Notes under the pieces: generated by a model
The model's database searches: none
Seen by the model: the letters and a program-made list of their open reading frames with translations, nothing else
What the model was told of the DNA's origin: nothing
Part shown: piece by piece, positions 1-7,544 of the stretch
Position numbering within the stretch: the stretch's first letter is position 1
Layout of the letters: the number at the start of each line of letters is the position of its first letter
Assembly: GCF_901873365.1 (NCBI RefSeq)
Contig: NZ_CABFLM010000033.1
Location: 1-57,085, forward strand
Length of the DNA: 57,085 nt
Direction: 5' to 3'
Origin: an uncultured Aggregatibacter sp.
GTDB lineage: Bacteria; Pseudomonadota; Gammaproteobacteria; Enterobacterales; Pasteurellaceae
Program-made: the position numbers and the translations under genes

Positions 1-77
1 CATGATTTCGTGCGTAGCATGCTACGAATGATTTTCCTCACGAGCGTTTTTATTCGTGCAACAAGTTGCACGCTACG
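1..77. repeat. REP-like palindromic repeat, direct copy 1
   Basis: This 77-base unit recurs identically at 161-237. It holds two palindromes. One is at 7-28 and centres on the perfect 14-base palindrome CGTAGCATGCTACG (13-26). The other is at 53-77, with stem CGTGCAAC/GTTGCACG around AA, followed by CTACG. Read on the minus strand the second starts with GTAG followed by a hairpin, which is the layout of REP elements mobilised by RAYT transposases. The REP assignment is inference; the repeats and stems are seen directly. Confidence 0.8.
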
Positions 78-96
78 GGGAGCGTGATTTCATATT

Positions 97-120
97 GTAG
101 CGTGCATCTTGATGCACGAA
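97..120. repeat. REP-like hairpin, inverted variant copy
   Basis: GTAG at 97-100 is followed by the hairpin CGTGCAT-CTTG-ATGCACG (101-118). It is the reverse complement of the 53-77 palindrome except for two bases, one in each arm of the stem, which compensate so that pairing is kept. It lies between the two direct copies, giving a head-to-head arrangement like a compound REP (BIME-type) element. Confidence 0.7.
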
Positions 121-160
121 CAAACCAGGCACGGAACGTCATTTAACCCTTTCGGGCATT

Positions 161-237
161 CATGATTTCGTGCGTAGCATGCTACGAATGATTTTCCTCA
201 CGAGCGTTTTTATTCGTGCAACAAGTTGCACGCTACG
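161..237. repeat. REP-like palindromic repeat, direct copy 2
   Basis: This is an exact second copy of the 77-base unit at 1-77, so the repeat period is 160 bases. The palindromes fall at 167-188 and 213-237. No coding sequence overlaps it. Confidence 0.8.
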
Positions 238-415
238 ATTCTAAAAAGTGCGGTGAGATTTTACCGTGTTTTTTCAACTAAATAGGTTTCGTATGCGTTT
301 ATTGCATATCGGCGAAAATCCTAAAACAAACTGAGGCAAATTCCTGTATGTTTTCTTCGAAACGTAAAAAACATCAAGAATATCGACCGCACTTCACATT
401 TTTTTGAAAAAACAC
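238..415. other. Intergenic stretch with two uptake sequences
   Basis: No gene is supported between the repeat cluster and the leader peptide. It contains a USS core AAGTGCGGT at 246-254 and an inverted core ACCGCACTT at 386-394, too far apart to form a tight terminator. Apart from the promoter candidate just downstream, I see nothing else. Confidence 0.6.
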
Positions 416-444
416 TTGCAGTAAAATTTTTTTTGAAGTAGCTT
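416..444 (+). promoter_or_regulatory. Candidate promoter of the histidine-leader/yuiF transcript
   Basis: TTGCAG at 416-421 and TAGCTT at 439-444 are separated by 17 bases and lie about 30 bases before the leader ATG. The -10 is a poor match, so this is a weak call supported mainly by position. Confidence 0.35.
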
Positions 445-473
445 AAAAAGCAATTCACATAGGAGATTCTAAA

Positions 474-518
474 ATGCGCTTTATTCGTCGTCACCATCAT
501 CACCACGTAACTGAATGA
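474..518 (+). CDS. Histidine-rich leader peptide (attenuator)
   Basis: This is a 14-codon reading frame, MRFIRRHHHHHVTE, with five consecutive histidine codons and an AGGAG ribosome site at 461-465. Runs of His codons in a short leader followed by alternative hairpins and an intrinsic terminator are the hallmark of histidine attenuators such as E. coli hisL. Here the downstream gene is not hisG but a YuiF-family transporter at 725. The peptide itself probably has no function. Ribosome stalling at its His codons would sense charged tRNA-His. Confidence 0.9.
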   Translation: MRFIRRHHHHHVTE

Positions 519-541
519 TCTTTCAGGTATTTGGTGTGCTT

Positions 542-601
542 GGAAGATAACTTCCGAGCAGGCACGAATAAAACGATACCCTTTAAAACCCCTCGGAAGT
601 T
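542..601 (+). promoter_or_regulatory. Antiterminator/pause hairpins of the histidine attenuator
   Basis: Mutually exclusive pairings are visible. GGAAG (542-546) pairs with CTTCC (551-555), forming a pause hairpin. AACTTCCGAG (549-558) pairs perfectly over 10 bases with CTCGGAAGTT (592-601), which would be the antiterminator. Segment 592-601 is also part of the 5' arm of the terminator stem (586-599). A ribosome stalled at the His codons (492-506) would cover the upstream arm of the pause hairpin and favour the antiterminator. Confidence 0.85.
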
Positions 602-625
602 GACTTTCGAGGGGTTTGTTTTTTT
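586..625 (+). terminator. Intrinsic terminator of the histidine attenuator
   Basis: Bases 586-599 pair with 604-617 around the loop TTGA, with one G-T pair, giving a 14-base stem that contains CCCCTCG/CGAGGGG. A run of T (619-625) follows. It lies about 100 bases before the transporter start, so it controls read-through into that gene. Confidence 0.9.
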
Positions 626-724
626 ACCGTAAAAATAAATTCCTCAGAAATTAGCCGCTGATTTTATTAGACAAATTTTATTTCTCTAGTAAATTATCAA
701 TAACTTAATCATAAGGACAAAAAA

Positions 725-2074
725 ATGCTAACCAATCCAGTTGTTATTTCCATCGCAGTCCTGCTGATTCTCAGCTTGTTGCGAATTAACGTGGTCGTTG
801 CCTTGGTTATTTCTGCCCTCACCGCAGGTTTAATCGGCGATTTAGGCCTAACAAAAACCATTGAAACCTTTACCGGCGGCCTTGGTGGCGGTGCTGAAGT
901 GGCAATGAACTATGCCATGCTTGGTGCCTTTGCGATTGCCATCTCCAAATCCGGCATCACTGATTTACTCGCCTATAAAGTGATTACCCGCATGAATAAA
1001 ACCCCCTCTGCCAATGGGATTGCCATGTTCAAATATGCCTTATTGGGGATTTTGGTCTTATTCTCGATTTCATCACAAAACCTGTTACCGGTGCACATTG
1101 CGTTTATTCCAATTGTTGTTCCACCGCTACTTGCTGTGTTCAACAAACTAAAAATTGACCGTCGTGCCGTGGCTTGCGTCCTCACTTTCGGTTTAACCGC
1201 CACCTATATGTTATTGCCGGTGGGTTTCGGTAAAATCTTTATCGAAAGCGTTTTGGTGAAAAATATTAATAATGTCGGTGCCTCATTAGGGTTACAAACA
1301 ACGGTAGGTGAAGTCTCCCTCGCTATGATGATTCCGGTAACCGGGATGATTTTAGGTTTATTGACTGCCGTATTTATCACTTATCGCAAACCGCGTGAAT
1401 ATGCCGTCACCACAGCAGAACCAACAACACAAGACATTGAGCAACACATTGCTAACATTACACCAAAACAAATTACCGCAAGCCTTGTTGCGATTGTGGC
1501 TACCTTCACGACGCAATTAGTGACAAGCTCTACGATCATCGGTGGTTTAGTCGGTTTAGTCATTTTTGCCGTGTTCGGTATCTTTAAGCTCAAAGAAAGT
1601 AACGACATTTTCCAACAAGGCTTACGCTTAATGGCCATGATCGGTTTCGTGATGATCGCTGCCTCCGGTTTCGCCAATGTGATTAACACAACTACCGGTG
1701 TAACTGACTTAGTGCAAACCTTAGGGCAAGGCTTACAAAGTAAAGGACTGGCCGCATTCTTAATGTTATTCGTCGGCTTATTGATCACCATGGGGATCGG
1801 GTCTTCCTTCTCTACCGTGCCAATCATCACCTCGATTTATGTACCGCTTTGTTTGTCTTTCGGCTTCTCCCCACTTGCTACAGTGTCTATCGTGGGCGTT
1901 GCGGCAGCATTAGGTGATGCGGGTTCACCGGCTTCCGACTCAACCTTAGGACCGACATCCGGTTTGAATATGGATGGTAAACACGACCACATTTGGGATT
2001 CTGTTGTACCAACCTTCATTCACTATAACATTCCGTTGTTAGCCTTCGGCTGGCTTGCAGCAATGACTCTCTAA
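725..2074 (+). CDS. YuiF-type transporter, probable histidine importer
   Basis: This 449-residue, highly hydrophobic protein has about 11-12 membrane segments spread over its whole length. It belongs to the NhaC/YuiF branch of the ion-transporter superfamily and carries conserved stretches such as GDAGSPASDSTLGPTSGLN near residue 400. AAGGA (713-717) precedes the ATG. The family is often labelled Na+/H+ antiporter. The His attenuator directly upstream argues strongly that the cargo in this group is histidine, with expression raised when charged tRNA-His is scarce. The fold family is recognised; the substrate is inferred from the regulation. Confidence 0.85.
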   Translation: MLTNPVVISIAVLLILSLLRINVVVALVISALTAGLIGDLGLTKTIETFTGGLGGGAEVAMNYAMLGAFAIAISKSGITDLLAYKVITRMNKTPSANGIAMFKYALLGILVLFSISSQNLLPVHIAFIPIVVPPLLAVFNKLKIDRRAVACVLTFGLTATYMLLPVGFGKIFIESVLVKNINNVGASLGLQTTVGEVSLAMMIPVTGMILGLLTAVFITYRKPREYAVTTAEPTTQDIEQHIANITPKQITASLVAIVATFTTQLVTSSTIIGGLVGLVIFAVFGIFKLKESNDIFQQGLRLMAMIGFVMIAASGFANVINTTTGVTDLVQTLGQGLQSKGLAAFLMLFVGLLITMGIGSSFSTVPIITSIYVPLCLSFGFSPLATVSIVGVAAALGDAGSPASDSTLGPTSGLNMDGKHDHIWDSVVPTFIHYNIPLLAFGWLAAMTL

Positions 2075-2078
2075 CCCT

Positions 2079-2126
2079 AAAAGTGCGGTCGGAAAAACAC
2101 CTAAATTTTCCACCGCACTTTTGCTT
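2079..2126 (+). terminator. Terminator built from two inverted USS
   Basis: AAAAGTGCGGT (2079-2089) pairs with ACCGCACTTTT (2112-2122) and is followed by a T-rich run. It lies 5 bases after the transporter stop, so two uptake sequences in opposite orientation double as the intrinsic terminator. Confidence 0.75.
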
Positions 2127-2130
2127 TTTT

Positions 2131-2703
2131 ATGTCTATGAACAACATTTCCACGCAACGCTTAAAACAAAGCCTTCAGCATTTCTTTGCACGTTATGCCT
2201 CGCAAAAAGAAGAGATTGTTTACTCAAAATTTTCACCCAATCTGTTTACGGAAAATTGGCAAAAAACGGCATTTTATTTTGAGCAGATCGAACACTCTCT
2301 TATGCAGCTTGAACAGATTGAAAGCGATAACATTGAAGCATGGCAGTTTTATACGCAAAAACTATCCGCACAATGTACCGCACTTTCGGATGCCTTAACG
2401 CGTCAACAGCAAGATGCGCAGCTCTTTCCGGTTAAAGATAAAGAAGAAAATAAACTGCAAAATAAACGTCAACATCCCGTACACAGTCTGCCACCGCGCG
2501 AACGCTTGGCAAAATACTATGAATATTTAGCGTCTTTTAATGAAAAAATTCAGCACGAGCAAGATAGTTTAAGTGAAGCACAGAGAGAGGGACTTCCATT
2601 TAACCGATTGAAACTGGAACAACTAGAACAACGTCGCGCCCGTTGCTTGGAAGCCATCGAAATGTTAGAAGAATATTTAATTTTCCTCGAAAAGCAGAAA
2701 TAG
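2131..2703 (+). CDS. priC: Primosomal replication protein N'' (PriC)
   Basis: This is a 190-residue, charged, helical protein with the PriC layout: an N-terminal helical region, a Lys/Gln-rich linker near residue 110, then the conserved segment around LPPRERLAKYYEYL and a C-terminal helix containing LNRLK-like and LEQRRARCLEAIE motifs. PriC helps reload DnaB helicase at stalled forks. The frame opens earlier with GTG at 2083, but that codon lies inside the USS terminator, so I choose the ATG at 2131 (2137 is possible). It is small for its family but intact. Confidence 0.85.
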   Translation: MSMNNISTQRLKQSLQHFFARYASQKEEIVYSKFSPNLFTENWQKTAFYFEQIEHSLMQLEQIESDNIEAWQFYTQKLSAQCTALSDALTRQQQDAQLFPVKDKEENKLQNKRQHPVHSLPPRERLAKYYEYLASFNEKIQHEQDSLSEAQREGLPFNRLKLEQLEQRRARCLEAIEMLEEYLIFLEKQK

Positions 2704-2710
2704 TCGCAAT

Positions 2711-2742
2711 AAAAAACCTCGCCAACATCGCGAGGTTTTTTC
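2711..2742. terminator. Bidirectional terminator between priC and miaB
   Basis: The stem AAAAAACCTCG (2711-2721) pairs with CGAGGTTTTTT (2731-2741) around a 9-base loop. With A and T tracts on the two sides it can serve both of the convergent genes. Confidence 0.85.
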
Positions 2743-2758
2743 ATGTTTATCCGATAAA

Positions 2759-4183
2759 TTAGCCTGTGTAACGACCAACACCCAGTTCATCTTCTTTACG
2801 GGTGCGGTTAATTACCATTTGTGGCGATTGCAACACACGCAAGCCCATTTGGTCTTCGGTGCGTACCACTTCACCACGTAGGGAGTTCGTGAATACGTCG
2901 GTGATTTTAATATCGACAAATTTCCCGATCATTTCCGGCGTACCTTGGAAATTCACAATACGGTTGGTTTCCGTACGACCGGTTAATTCCATAATATCTT
3001 TCTTCGACGGGCCTTCTACCAACACGCGCTGCTCCGTGCCTAACATCGCGCGACTGAATTGAGCCGCTTGATTGTTGATGCGTTGTTGCAACAAATACAA
3101 ACGTTGTTTTTTCTCGTCTTCAGTCACATCATCTGGGTAATCTGCCGCTGGTGTACCAGGACGGGCAGAATAAATAAAACTGAAACTCATGTCGAAATTC
3201 ACTTGAGCGATCAAATTCATGGTCTGCTCGAAATCTTCATTGGTTTCGCCTGGGAACCCCACGATGAAATCAGAGCTGATTTGAATATTCGGACGTACCG
3301 CTTTTAGTTTGCGAATAATGGATTTGTATTCAAGCGCGGTATGTCCGCGTTTCATCATGGTTAACACACGGTCTGAACCGGATTGCACCGGCAAATGAAG
3401 GAAACTCACCAGCTCCGGCGTATCACGATACACATCGATAATATCGTCGGTGAATTCGATCGGATGGCTCGTGGTAAAACGTAAACGGTCAATACCGTCA
3501 ATGGCAGCGACTAAACGCAATAATTCCGCAAAGGTACAAATTTCACCGTCAAACGTCGGGCCACGATAAGCGTTCACGTTTTGACCAAGCAAGTTCACTT
3601 CACGCACACCCTGTGCGGCTAACTGTGCAATTTCAAATAAAATATCATCCACCGGACGGCTTACTTCCTCACCACGGGTATAAGGCACCACACAATAAGT
3701 ACAATATTTATTACAGCCTTCCATAATAGAAACGAACGCGGTTGGGCCTTCAGCGCGCGGCTCCGGCAGACAGTCAAATTTTTCGATTTCTGGGAAACTA
3801 ATATCCACAACGGAGCTTTTTCCGCCACGAATTTGATTAATCATTTCCGGTAAACGATGCAACGTTTGCGGCCCAAAAACAATATCCACATAAGGCGCAC
3901 GAGTACGAATATGTTCGCCTTCCTGCGATGCCACACAACCGCCGACACCAATCAATAAATTCGGATTATTTTTCTTTAATTCTTTCCAACGACCTAATTG
4001 ATGGAAGACTTTTTCCTGTGCTTTTTCACGAATGGAACAGGTATTCAACAATAGAACATCCGCTTCCTCCGGCACCTCGGTAAGTTCCAAACCGTGTGTG
4101 CTGTGTAATAAATCCGCCATTTTAGATGAATCGTATTCATTCATCTGGCAGCCCCAAGTTTTAATATGTAGTTTTTGCGTCAT
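2759..4183 (-). CDS. miaB: tRNA-2-methylthio-N6-dimethylallyladenosine synthase
   Basis: MiaB adds the methylthio group at C2 of i6A37 in tRNAs that read UNN codons. The protein has 474 residues, the usual length. The N-terminal UPF0004 domain carries the cluster cysteines in WGCQMNEYDS (C12), LLNTCSIREKA and GVGGCVAS. The radical-SAM motif CNKYCTYC follows near residue 157, and a C-terminal TRAM domain occupies roughly 375-445. Transcription is convergent with priC. All catalytic cysteines are present. Confidence 0.97.
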   Translation of the reverse strand: MTQKLHIKTWGCQMNEYDSSKMADLLHSTHGLELTEVPEEADVLLLNTCSIREKAQEKVFHQLGRWKELKKNNPNLLIGVGGCVASQEGEHIRTRAPYVDIVFGPQTLHRLPEMINQIRGGKSSVVDISFPEIEKFDCLPEPRAEGPTAFVSIMEGCNKYCTYCVVPYTRGEEVSRPVDDILFEIAQLAAQGVREVNLLGQNVNAYRGPTFDGEICTFAELLRLVAAIDGIDRLRFTTSHPIEFTDDIIDVYRDTPELVSFLHLPVQSGSDRVLTMMKRGHTALEYKSIIRKLKAVRPNIQISSDFIVGFPGETNEDFEQTMNLIAQVNFDMSFSFIYSARPGTPAADYPDDVTEDEKKQRLYLLQQRINNQAAQFSRAMLGTEQRVLVEGPSKKDIMELTGRTETNRIVNFQGTPEMIGKFVDIKITDVFTNSLRGEVVRTEDQMGLRVLQSPQMVINRTRKEDELGVGRYTG

Positions 4184-4331
4184 ACTGGCTAAAATTTACT
4201 CTAATGGTTCATAAAAATTGACTGGCTATTCTACCGAGTTGCGCTTTTCCCCGCTAGTAAAAAAGCAGATTTTTCGAAGAATTTTACCTGTTGGAGGTAG
4301 AAGAAATAACAGTTAAAAAGAAGAAAGAAAA

Positions 4332-4380
4332 GGCAGATAAACACCCTAGAAAAGCAAGCTTCGCCTGAAATTTATCTGCC
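4332..4380. terminator. Long-loop inverted repeat downstream of queH
   Basis: GGCAGATAAA (4332-4341) and TTTATCTGCC (4371-4380) form a perfect 10-base stem around about 29 bases that include AAGCAAGCTT. It lies 23 bases past the queH stop on the minus strand. There is no convincing T tract, so termination is only a guess. Confidence 0.4.
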
Positions 4381-4402
4381 ATAAATTAATACATAGAATA
4401 AT

Positions 4403-5131
4403 TTACTGATTCGGTGAGTAATAAAGTTTACCAATTTCAATTTTTTGACGACCAGTTTGCTCGCGCCATTTATTACTGTCACGTAAAGAATAAACGCAAC
4501 CGCAATATTCTTGCTGATAAAAACGCTCGCGTTTACTGATTTCAATCATCCGTTGTGAGCCGCCTTCTTTACGCCAGTTGTAATCCCAATAGATCACATC
4601 GTCATATTTTTCTGCCGCACGATGACCGCAACCGTTAATTTGCTCCATGTCTTTCCAGCGGGAAATGCCAAGGCAACTGGTGAACACAGGGAAACCGTGT
4701 TCATGTGCATATTCAGCCGCTTTTTCAAAACGCATATCAAAACACATAGTACAACGAATGCCGCGCTCTGGCTCCCATTCCATGCCTTTAGCACGATCAA
4801 ACCATTCTTGACGATCGTAGTCGGCATCAATAAACGGAATGCCAAATTTTTGCGCAAAACGAATATTTTCTTCCTTGCGGATCAAATATTCTTTTAACGG
4901 GTGGATATTCGGGTTGTAGAAATAAATCGTAAATTCAATACCGGATGCCAAGATGGCCTCCATCACCTCACCTGAGCAAGGGGCACAGCAGGAATGCAAA
5001 AGCAGTTTATTGTGCCCATTTGGCAATTCCAGTTTTTCACGAATAAACGGTGCGTTCGGATCTTTGCGCGGTTTTTGTTTGCGTGTTTTATGTTGAAAAC
5101 CGACCGCACTTTGAGATTGTTGTTCTGTCAT
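4403..5131 (-). CDS. queH: Epoxyqueuosine reductase QueH
   Basis: This 242-residue member of the QueH (former DUF208) family carries out the last step of queuosine synthesis, reducing epoxyqueuosine in tRNA; it replaces the cobalamin-dependent QueG. Cluster and metal ligands are visible: HSCCAPCSGE near residue 47, RCTMCFDMR near residue 125, SCLGISRWKD, and CGCVYSLRDSN near the C-terminus. A single base separates it from the ispB stop, so the two are co-transcribed. A USS lies in its first codons. Confidence 0.93.
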   Translation of the reverse strand: MTEQQSQSAVGFQHKTRKQKPRKDPNAPFIREKLELPNGHNKLLLHSCCAPCSGEVMEAILASGIEFTIYFYNPNIHPLKEYLIRKEENIRFAQKFGIPFIDADYDRQEWFDRAKGMEWEPERGIRCTMCFDMRFEKAAEYAHEHGFPVFTSCLGISRWKDMEQINGCGHRAAEKYDDVIYWDYNWRKEGGSQRMIEISKRERFYQQEYCGCVYSLRDSNKWREQTGRQKIEIGKLYYSPNQ

Positions 5132-5132
5132 T

Positions 5133-6122
5133 TTAATAACTTCTATCTACCGATAAATAGGCCAAAGAAATTAACGCTTGTTTATACTCGCTTTCCGGCA
5201 AAATCTGAATCGCATCAACGGCTTTTTGCGCTTCTTGTTTAGCGCGATCCATGGCGTAATCTAAGGATTTGTGTTCTGCCATAATGGCTAACACCTCATC
5301 AATCGCCTCGCGTTTTCCGCCTTGCTCAATAGCCTCACGAATTAATGCGGCTTGTTGCGGGTTGCCGTGGTGCATCGCGTGTAATAAAGGAAGGGTCGGT
5401 TTGCCTTCAGCTAAATCATCACCCACATTTTTCCCGAGCGCTTTGGCACTCGCGCTATAATCTAGCACATCATCCACCAACTGGAATGCCGTACCGAGAT
5501 AACGACCGTAATTCTGTAATGCTTTTTCCTGCTCGTCATCCGCATCGGCAATGATTGCGGCCGCTTGCGCCGCCACCTCAAATAAACGAGCGGTTTTGCT
5601 GTAAATTACCCGCATATAATTTTCTTCGCTGGTTTGCGGATCATTCACATTCATTAATTGTTGTACTTCGCCTTCTGCCAACACATTGGTGGCGTCCGCC
5701 ATAATGCGCAAAATTTTTAACGATTCCAGCTGAGCAACTAATTGGAATGCGCGAGTATAAATGAAATCGCCCACCAACACGCTTGCGGCATTACCAAACT
5801 CCGCATTGGCTGTGGCACGTCCGCGACGCATATCCGATTCATCGACGACATCATCATGCAACAAAGATGCCGTATGAATAAATTCGACAAAAGTGGCACA
5901 GGTAATGGCTTTTTGCCCTTCAAAACCCAAGGCTCTTGCCGCCAATACCGCGATTAACGGACGAATACGCTTACCACCGCCTTGTACGATATAGAATCCC
6001 AATTGATTAATCAGCACCACATCTGAGTTCAGCTGGGCTAAAATCGATTCGTTCACTTTTTGCATATCCGCTTGGCTTAACGCCTGGATTGCCGTCATAT
6101 CCATTAAGTTTGTTGTCTTCAT
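5133..6122 (-). CDS. ispB: Octaprenyl diphosphate synthase
   Basis: This 329-residue trans-polyprenyl synthase makes the side chain of quinones. The two Asp-rich metal motifs are clear: LLHDDVVDESDMRRG (near residue 87) and QLVDDVLDY (near residue 215), with GGGKRIRPL near residue 50. The ATG at 6122 has no strong Shine-Dalgarno sequence, and an internal ATG at 6104 is possible. It is divergent from rplU-rpmA, the arrangement also found in E. coli, and is followed directly by queH. Confidence 0.95.
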   Translation of the reverse strand: MKTTNLMDMTAIQALSQADMQKVNESILAQLNSDVVLINQLGFYIVQGGGKRIRPLIAVLAARALGFEGQKAITCATFVEFIHTASLLHDDVVDESDMRRGRATANAEFGNAASVLVGDFIYTRAFQLVAQLESLKILRIMADATNVLAEGEVQQLMNVNDPQTSEENYMRVIYSKTARLFEVAAQAAAIIADADDEQEKALQNYGRYLGTAFQLVDDVLDYSASAKALGKNVGDDLAEGKPTLPLLHAMHHGNPQQAALIREAIEQGGKREAIDEVLAIMAEHKSLDYAMDRAKQEAQKAVDAIQILPESEYKQALISLAYLSVDRSY

Positions 6123-6261
6123 TTTGGTTAATTTGAGCTACATAAGGCCGGTTACGTTAAAACTGAGGCATAAAGTGCGGTCGATTTTACCTGATTTTTT
6201 AGGCTTTCTGAAATCGTTCCGGGGAATTTGTGGGATTTTTTATTTTCTTTTAAAGAAGTCC

Positions 6262-6290
6262 TTGCCATAAGGCAAATTTTTACGTAGAAT
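6262..6290 (+). promoter_or_regulatory. rplU-rpmA promoter
   Basis: TTGCCA (6262-6267) and TAGAAT (6285-6290) are spaced by 17 bases. A GC-rich discriminator (TTGCGCCC) follows, typical of stringently controlled ribosomal promoters. Confidence 0.75.
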
Positions 6291-6361
6291 TTGCGCCCTA
6301 TTTATATGAATTTTATGTGCGAAATGAAACAACATTAGAGCACAATGATAGCGGAGTATTT

Positions 6362-6673
6362 ATGTACGCAGTTTTCCAAAGTGGCGGTAAACAACACCGA
6401 GTAAGCGAAGGTCAAGTGGTTCGTTTAGAAAAACTTGAACTTGCAACTGGCGCAACAGTTGAATTCGATTCAGTGTTGATGGTCGTTAATGGTGAAGATG
6501 TTAAAATCGGTGCCCCAGTCGTTGCTGGTGCAAAAGTAGTGGCTGAAGTAGTTGCGCAAGGTCGTGGCGATAAAGTAAAAATCGTTAAGTTCCGTCGTCG
6601 TAAACACAGCCGTAAACAACAAGGTCATCGTCAGTGGTTCACAGAAGTGAAAATCACTGGGATTCAAGCATAA
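6362..6673 (+). CDS. rplU: 50S ribosomal protein L21
   Basis: The protein has 103 residues starting MYAVFQSGGKQHRV, the standard length for L21, with the conserved RRKHSRKQQGHRQ region near residue 80. The frame extends upstream to 6317, but the ATG at 6362, with a GGAG site about 8 bases before it, gives the family N-terminus. It is followed after 20 bases by rpmA. Confidence 0.97.
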   Translation: MYAVFQSGGKQHRVSEGQVVRLEKLELATGATVEFDSVLMVVNGEDVKIGAPVVAGAKVVAEVVAQGRGDKVKIVKFRRRKHSRKQQGHRQWFTEVKITGIQA

Positions 6674-6693
6674 TTTCAGAGGAGATCAAGTAG

Positions 6694-6951
6694 ATGGCAA
6701 CTAAAAAAGCTGGTGGTTCAACTCGTAACGGTCGTGATTCTGAAGCTAAACGCCTTGGTGTTAAACGTTTCGGTGGCGAATCTGTATTAGCAGGTAGCAT
6801 CATCGTTCGTCAACGTGGTACTAAATTCCACGCAGGCAACAACGTTGGAATGGGACGTGACCACACCTTATTCGCGACAGCCGATGGTAAAGTAAAATTT
6901 GAAGTAAAAGGTGAGAAAAGCCGTAAATACGTAAGTATCGTTACTGAATAA
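6694..6951 (+). CDS. rpmA: 50S ribosomal protein L27
   Basis: This 85-residue L27 begins [24 protein letters not shown] and needs no N-terminal processing in gamma-proteobacteria. The conserved [22 protein letters not shown] segment is intact. GGAG precedes the ATG. It is the last gene of the rplU operon; the usual downstream neighbour obgE is absent. Confidence 0.98.
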
Positions 6952-6971
6952 TTTTACACAGAGAACAAAAT

Positions 6972-7002
6972 AAATACCCTGCAAAAGCAGGGTATTTTTT
7001 TA
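6972..7002 (+). terminator. rplU-rpmA terminator
   Basis: The stem AAATACCCTGC (6972-6982) and GCAGGGTATTT (6987-6997) closes on an AAAA loop, followed by T residues. Confidence 0.9.
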
Positions 7003-7116
7003 GGTTATTTCAATCATCAAATCCGTACCCAATTTACGCTTCAATCAGTTTTTACGCGGCAAGCAGTTAATTCATCCCCCCCCTTCAAAGTGCGGTCAAA
7101 AATAATTGCATTTTTT

Positions 7117-7470
7117 CTAATCTAAAATAGCCAATACACTTTCCGGCGGGCGCCCTATTTTGGCTTTATTGCCGTTAATAAGAATGGGACGTTCTAAAAG
7201 TGAGGAATGTTGACTAATCGCTTGCAAAAGCGCCTCCTGACTCAAATTCGGGTTATCCAGACCCAGTTCGCCATATAACGCATCTTTTGTTCGCATCATT
7301 TGTCGAACATCACTGATGCCTAGTTTATCTGCAAGATGCTGTAATTCAGCCGGTGTATAGGTGTTTTGCAAATAAAGCTCAATTTTAGGATGAATATGAT
7401 GCTGTTCTAATAAAGCTAATGTTTCACGACTTTTTGAACAACGAGGATTATGAAAAAGAATAAGTGACAT
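7117..7470 (-). CDS. ArsC-family (YfgD-type) thiol reductase
   Basis: This 117-residue glutaredoxin-type ArsC protein has the active-site loop HNPRCSKSRETL with Cys near residue 11, and the downstream ILINGNKAKIGRPPE segment that holds the arginine conserved in this family. AGAAGGA precedes the ATG. It is divergent from perM; in E. coli the equivalent genes yfgD and perM are also near neighbours. Without ars genes around it, arsenate reduction is uncertain and a general thiol-transfer role is equally possible. Confidence 0.88.
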   Translation of the reverse strand: MSLILFHNPRCSKSRETLALLEQHHIHPKIELYLQNTYTPAELQHLADKLGISDVRQMMRTKDALYGELGLDNPNLSQEALLQAISQHSSLLERPILINGNKAKIGRPPESVLAILD

Positions 7471-7544
7471 GGAAATTCCTTCTGTATATGTGATTCGCTC
7501 AAATTTTAACTTATAATCGTACCCGTTTTACAGAGGTATTTATT

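Noticed and set aside
321..506. 61-residue frame on the minus strand
   Set aside because: It is antisense to the histidine leader peptide and its promoter, has low-complexity composition, and is fully explained by the attenuator on the plus strand.
1381..1830. 149-residue minus-strand frame inside the YuiF-type gene
   Set aside because: It is a shadow of a real membrane-protein gene, with repetitive Lys/Pro/Thr/Val composition, and has no ribosome site.
4332..4380. Possible small RNA or riboswitch after queH
   Set aside because: It lies downstream of queH, not in a 5' leader, and shows only a simple long-loop inverted repeat. A preQ1 riboswitch would precede the gene.
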